Shown piece by piece: positions 61,498-64,000 of a stretch of DNA of 64,000 bases. Within the stretch, counting starts at the first letter, position 1. Every line of letters begins with the position of its first letter. The stretch lies in NCBI RefSeq assembly GCF_003692615.1, contig NZ_CP023540.1, forward strand, positions 1,674,001 through 1,738,000. Reading direction: 5' to 3'. The notes below the pieces were generated by a model. That model was not told where the DNA came from, did no database searches, and was given only the letters and a program-made list of their open reading frames with translations. Both the position numbers and the translations under genes were made by a program. The stretch is from Chryseobacterium sp. 6424 (GTDB taxonomy: Bacteria > Bacteroidota > Bacteroidia > Flavobacteriales > Weeksellaceae).

Positions 61498-62106
61498 ATG
61501 AAAATTATTTGCATTGGTCGTAATTACGCCGCACACGCCGCAGAACTGGGGAACGAAATCCCTGAAAATCCGGTGATCTTCATTAAACCCGATACCGCAG
61601 TGCTGAAAAAAGGTGCGGATTTCTATATCCCAGAATTCTCGCAAGATGTACATTATGAACTGGAAGTCGTGTTGAAAATTTCAAAAGGAGGCAAGTACAT
61701 TCAGCCTGAAAACGCTGCACAATACTATCAGGAAATCGCACTCGGTATTGATTTTACGGCGCGTGATCTGCAGAGCCAGCTAAAAGCGAAAGGTTTGCCT
61801 TGGGAATTGGCGAAAGGTTTTGATGGCTCCGCGGTGATTACAGAGTTTTTCCCGAAAGAAGATTTCGATGTGAAAGACCTTCATTTCTCACTTCACAGAA
61901 ACAAAGAAATGGTGCAAAATGGCCATACGAAGCAGATGATTTTTTCGCCGGAGGACATCATAGCGTTTGTATCGAAATATTTCACGTTGCGTGTGGGCGA
62001 CCTTATCTTTACCGGCACCCCGGAAGGCGTAGGAAAAGTGTACGAAAACGATGTGTTAGAGGCTTACCTGGAACAACAGAAAGTGCTGGACCTAAGGATT
62101 CAGTAA
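61498..62106 (+). CDS. Fumarylacetoacetate hydrolase (FAH) family protein
   Basis: A 202-residue single-domain FAH-fold enzyme. MKIICIGRNYAAHAAELGNE start, the metal-binding YELEVVLKI block (Glu residues near 59-61), IALGIDFTARDLQ and TGTPEGVG near the end. The short form corresponds to acylpyruvate hydrolase/oxaloacetate decarboxylase-type members (FAHD1). Exact substrate not determinable. Confidence 0.92.
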   Translation: MKIICIGRNYAAHAAELGNEIPENPVIFIKPDTAVLKKGADFYIPEFSQDVHYELEVVLKISKGGKYIQPENAAQYYQEIALGIDFTARDLQSQLKAKGLPWELAKGFDGSAVITEFFPKEDFDVKDLHFSLHRNKEMVQNGHTKQMIFSPEDIIAFVSKYFTLRVGDLIFTGTPEGVGKVYENDVLEAYLEQQKVLDLRIQ

Positions 62107-62164
62107 ACGTAATTTTTCTGTCACAGATAATTTTTGTAATTTTAAGAAAACAAAACCTAAAGTT

Positions 62165-62599
62165 ATGACAAATATCGTATTGCCCGTAGATTTTGGAGAT
62201 TCAACCGAAAAACTCATCAGCAGCGCAGTAAAATTTGCAAAAGAAGTGAATGGCCGCATCTGCCTTATACATGTGGCACCCGCGGACATTGGTTTTGCCA
62301 TTGGCGACATGGGTTTCCAGTACTTTCCGGAAGTGGAACAAAATGAGATCAAGGAAGAGCTTCTTCAACTAAATAGCCTTGAGCAACGAATCCTAAGCGA
62401 GGATCTGGAGTGTGAACACCTACTGAAACAAGGGGTGCCCGGCGACATCATTTTAGAATATGCCAAAGAGAAAAACGCAGGCTATATCGTAATGGGTTCG
62501 CACGGACGCAGCGGTATTTATGATGTATTTGTAGGTAGCCTTACCAAAGAACTCACCCGCCGGTCAACCATCCCGGTACTTGTGATCCCGATGCATTAA
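62165..62599 (+). CDS. Universal stress protein
   Basis: A 144-residue UspA-domain protein. The ATP-binding signature G-2x-G-9x-G-S is intact (GSHGRSGIYDVFVGS, about 109-123), with NIVLPVDFGDSTEKL at the start and STIPVLVIP at the end. So it is of the ATP-binding USP type. It may have its own promoter after the FAH gene; a near-match to the -7 element with one extra base lies in the gap. Confidence 0.93.
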   Translation: MTNIVLPVDFGDSTEKLISSAVKFAKEVNGRICLIHVAPADIGFAIGDMGFQYFPEVEQNEIKEELLQLNSLEQRILSEDLECEHLLKQGVPGDIILEYAKEKNAGYIVMGSHGRSGIYDVFVGSLTKELTRRSTIPVLVIPMH

Positions 62600-62621
62600 G
62601 TCACCTTTATCATTAAAATAC

Positions 62622-62655
62622 AAATCCCGGAACTGCGACAGCACTTCCGGGATTT
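62622..62655. terminator. Hairpin between convergent genes, probable terminator
   Basis: AAATCCCGGAA (62622-62632) and TTCCGGGATTT (62645-62655), a perfect 11-bp stem with a 12-base loop. The T run is short on both strands, so termination strength is uncertain. Confidence 0.65.
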
Positions 62656-62680
62656 ACATAAAATTAGACGAATCAATTAT

Positions 62681-62914
62681 TTAGTCTTCTTTTCTGTGGA
62701 TTTTTGGATCGTAGTACGGATACTTACCTTCCGTAGGAGAAAAATACTCTTTATCCTTATCTCCCCCAAGCTTTGAAACCAATACCCAGCACCAGTAGGT
62801 GAACAGCGCCGAAGCTACCAGAAATAAAACCCAGTTGATCAGGTTACCTGCTGCATCAAACAAACCGAAAGACCATTTAAATGCATCGCTTAAGAAGAGA
62901 AAGAAAGACGTCAT
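62681..62914 (-). CDS. Small membrane protein, DUF6341-like
   Basis: A 77-residue protein with an N-terminal amphipathic region (TSFFLFLSDAFKWSFGLFD) and one membrane helix (NLINWVLFLVASALFTYWCWVLV, about 24-46) then a charged tail ending HRKED. It resembles DUF6341 proteins, which I recall beside DUF6427 and uracil phosphoribosyltransferase genes in flavobacteria. The start at 62914 is set by the promoter element; a longer frame to 62974 would begin upstream of it. Confidence 0.75.
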   Translation of the reverse strand: MTSFFLFLSDAFKWSFGLFDAAGNLINWVLFLVASALFTYWCWVLVSKLGGDKDKEYFSPTEGKYPYYDPKIHRKED

Positions 62915-62931
62915 TTTTTCCTTTTTTAAAT

Positions 62932-62939
62932 TAACTTTG
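62932..62939 (+). promoter_or_regulatory. -7 promoter element of the DUF6427-like gene
   Basis: TAACTTTG; leader of about 13 bases to the ATG at 62956. It lies 2 bases from the opposing element at 62942-62949. Confidence 0.58.
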
Positions 62940-62941
62940 CA

Positions 62942-62949
62942 CAAAAATA
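62942..62949 (-). promoter_or_regulatory. -7 promoter element of the DUF6341-like gene
   Basis: TATTTTTG on the minus strand; leader of about 24 bases to the ATG at 62914. It overlaps the transcription start region of the opposite gene. Confidence 0.55.
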
Positions 62950-62955
62950 ATAAAA

Positions 62956-63849
62956 ATGTTCCGATTACTTTCAAAAGAAAGCAATATTTTTTCTGCTCCG
63001 GTTTATATTGGTGTACTTCTTTTAATTGTTATTGGATTTAATTTTTTGGATTTCAACAGGTTAGGAATCCTCTCTGCGGCAATTACGTTTGCGGGCGTGG
63101 CTTTAGGCTACTTTTGTTTCAACGCAATAGCGCTTAATTATCAGACCCATCTGCCGCTTTTTTTGTACACAGCATTTATTTTTGCCCTATACCCGGGAAA
63201 TCTTGATATTGGCATCGCCGTTTCTCTTTTCACCAATGCCATTATTCTGTTGTTACTTACCAATCCCGATATGTCGGTCCGTAAAAACTCTTATGTGCTG
63301 GTAGGAGTCTTGTTGGCGCTTAATTTTATCTTTTTGCCCACTACCTGGCCCATGTCGCTGTTCGTTATATTTCACATTATCGGCACTTCAGATCGGGTGG
63401 GGCTGCATTTTTTCAGGCTGTGTTACGGCATTTTAGTGATTGCGCTATCCTATTTCAGCATCGCCTATTTCTTGGATATGAATGCGTGGGATGATGCGTA
63501 TTTTCCGTTCGGGAAATTCAGGCCATCAAAGAACCTTCAAGACCTGTTCTGGCTGATACCGACCGCTGTGATGCTGATTCATGCTGTTTGGGACCATTTC
63601 CGCAACTATAACCGGAAAAGCCCGGCAAGTAAATTCAAATACACATTTTTACTTGTATTTTCGGTAGCGCAACTTATCACCATTGTACTGTACATGGGCA
63701 ACAGCTACGAATATCTGTTGTTACTTGCGTTTCCGTGTGCGATCATCCTCAGCAGGATGCTGAAATTTCTACCTAAAAGCTGGCTACAGGAAACTGCGCT
63801 CTGGCTTCTTATTCTCTCGCTGGTTGGTTTTAAACTGGCTAATTTTTAG
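62956..63849 (+). CDS. DUF6427-like integral membrane protein
   Basis: A 297-residue membrane protein with about nine to ten helices from residue 15 to the end. It starts MFRLLSKESNIFSAPVYIGVLL and contains FPFGKFRPSKNLQDLFWLIP. The pairing with the small DUF6341-like gene on the other strand supports the DUF6427 call. No catalytic motif is evident; function unknown. A DUF3109 gene follows 20 bases downstream. Confidence 0.78.
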   Translation: MFRLLSKESNIFSAPVYIGVLLLIVIGFNFLDFNRLGILSAAITFAGVALGYFCFNAIALNYQTHLPLFLYTAFIFALYPGNLDIGIAVSLFTNAIILLLLTNPDMSVRKNSYVLVGVLLALNFIFLPTTWPMSLFVIFHIIGTSDRVGLHFFRLCYGILVIALSYFSIAYFLDMNAWDDAYFPFGKFRPSKNLQDLFWLIPTAVMLIHAVWDHFRNYNRKSPASKFKYTFLLVFSVAQLITIVLYMGNSYEYLLLLAFPCAIILSRMLKFLPKSWLQETALWLLILSLVGFKLANF

Positions 63850-63869
63850 ACTTAAATTATAAATGAAGT

Positions 63870-64000
63870 ATGATTCAGATTGAAGAAAAACTCATCTCCG
63901 AAGATATATTTTCCGAAGAGTTTGTATGTAACTTAACCAGATGTAAAGGCGCCTGCTGTGTTGCCGGAGACGTAGGTGCCCCACTTGAAAAATATGAAAC
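63870..64000 (+). CDS. DUF3109 family protein, N-terminal part, cut by window edge
   Basis: The first 43 codons are visible: [20 protein letters not shown], then [20 protein letters not shown]. The cysteine pattern C-x4-C-x3-CC and the GDVGAPL block match the DUF3109 family of cysteine-rich, probably metal-binding proteins. Starting 20 bases after the membrane protein gene, likely co-transcribed. The earlier ATG at 63863 runs into a stop after six codons. Confidence 0.85.
   Translation, partial: MIQIEEKLISEDIFSEEFVCNLTRCKGACCVAGDVGAPLEKYE

Noticed and set aside
1..64000. CRISPR array, prophage, insertion sequence, rRNA or tRNA genes, riboswitch
   Set aside because: Gaps between genes are short and I saw no regular direct repeats, transposase or integrase, tRNA cloverleaf or recognisable riboswitch.

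Overview
The window looks like chromosome of a Bacteroidetes bacterium of the class Flavobacteriia, most like the Chryseobacterium group (Weeksellaceae). The evidence is a type IX secretion (T9SS) C-terminal sorting domain, several families common in flavobacteria (DUF5683, DUF4834, DUF6341/DUF6427-like, GSCFA, an OstA-like protein beside a Fur-like regulator), many genes preceded by the Bacteroidetes -7 promoter element TAnnTTTG, and frequent AT-rich or TTG starts without a Shine-Dalgarno sequence. It is almost entirely housekeeping DNA. I see no prophage, transposase, CRISPR array, rRNA or tRNA, and no complete defence or secondary-metabolite cluster.

Layout. 1-7.2 kb: a minus-strand run tonB-like, parA, parB, DUF5683, dapB, lepB, wbqC-like and a truncated S8 protease, with a pair of inverted DnaA-box-like sequences just upstream of parA. 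7.4-12.6 kb: purA (minus), then hpt-adk-obg and a RhlE-type RNA helicase with a 154-base structured leader (plus). 12.7-19.4 kb: tatD, GSCFA, polyprenyl synthase, phosphate transporter with DUF47 partner, and a second DEAD-box helicase. 19.6-27.1 kb: DUF2461, a GH13 lipoprotein, and an envelope polysaccharide group (flippase, two glycosyltransferases, amidohydrolase). 27.1-37.7 kb: polA split by one missing base, a T9SS cargo, a 1078-residue outer-membrane-type protein, NamZ-like muramidase, an ABC permease and a cysteine-synthase-like enzyme. 37.8-47.7 kb: glycosyltransferase, YfhO, small membrane protein and lipoprotein genes, CopD, M3 peptidase, a second frameshifted gene (flippase-like), panD and HU. 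47.8-57.8 kb: pdxH, algH, a class IV aminotransferase homologue that has lost its catalytic residues, a START-like protein, a class III aminotransferase with a decayed partial copy of itself upstream, OstA-like, Fur-like, Kup, PDH E1 beta and DUF2147. 57.9-64 kb: a sulfatase-type membrane phosphotransferase, pssA, an exonuclease, an FAH-family hydrolase, a universal stress protein, DUF6341/DUF6427-like membrane proteins and the start of a DUF3109 gene.

Themes. Chromosome segregation (ParAB), nucleotide supply and ribosome-assembly GTPase, envelope building (polyprenyl diphosphate, LPS/polysaccharide export, OstA, phospholipid head groups) and RNA helicases. The most unusual items are the pseudoenzyme-like class IV aminotransferase, the rhlE leader, the decayed aminotransferase duplicate, two single-base frameshifts in otherwise intact genes, and several unexplained palindromes in intergenic gaps. 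I found no convincing new multi-gene system.
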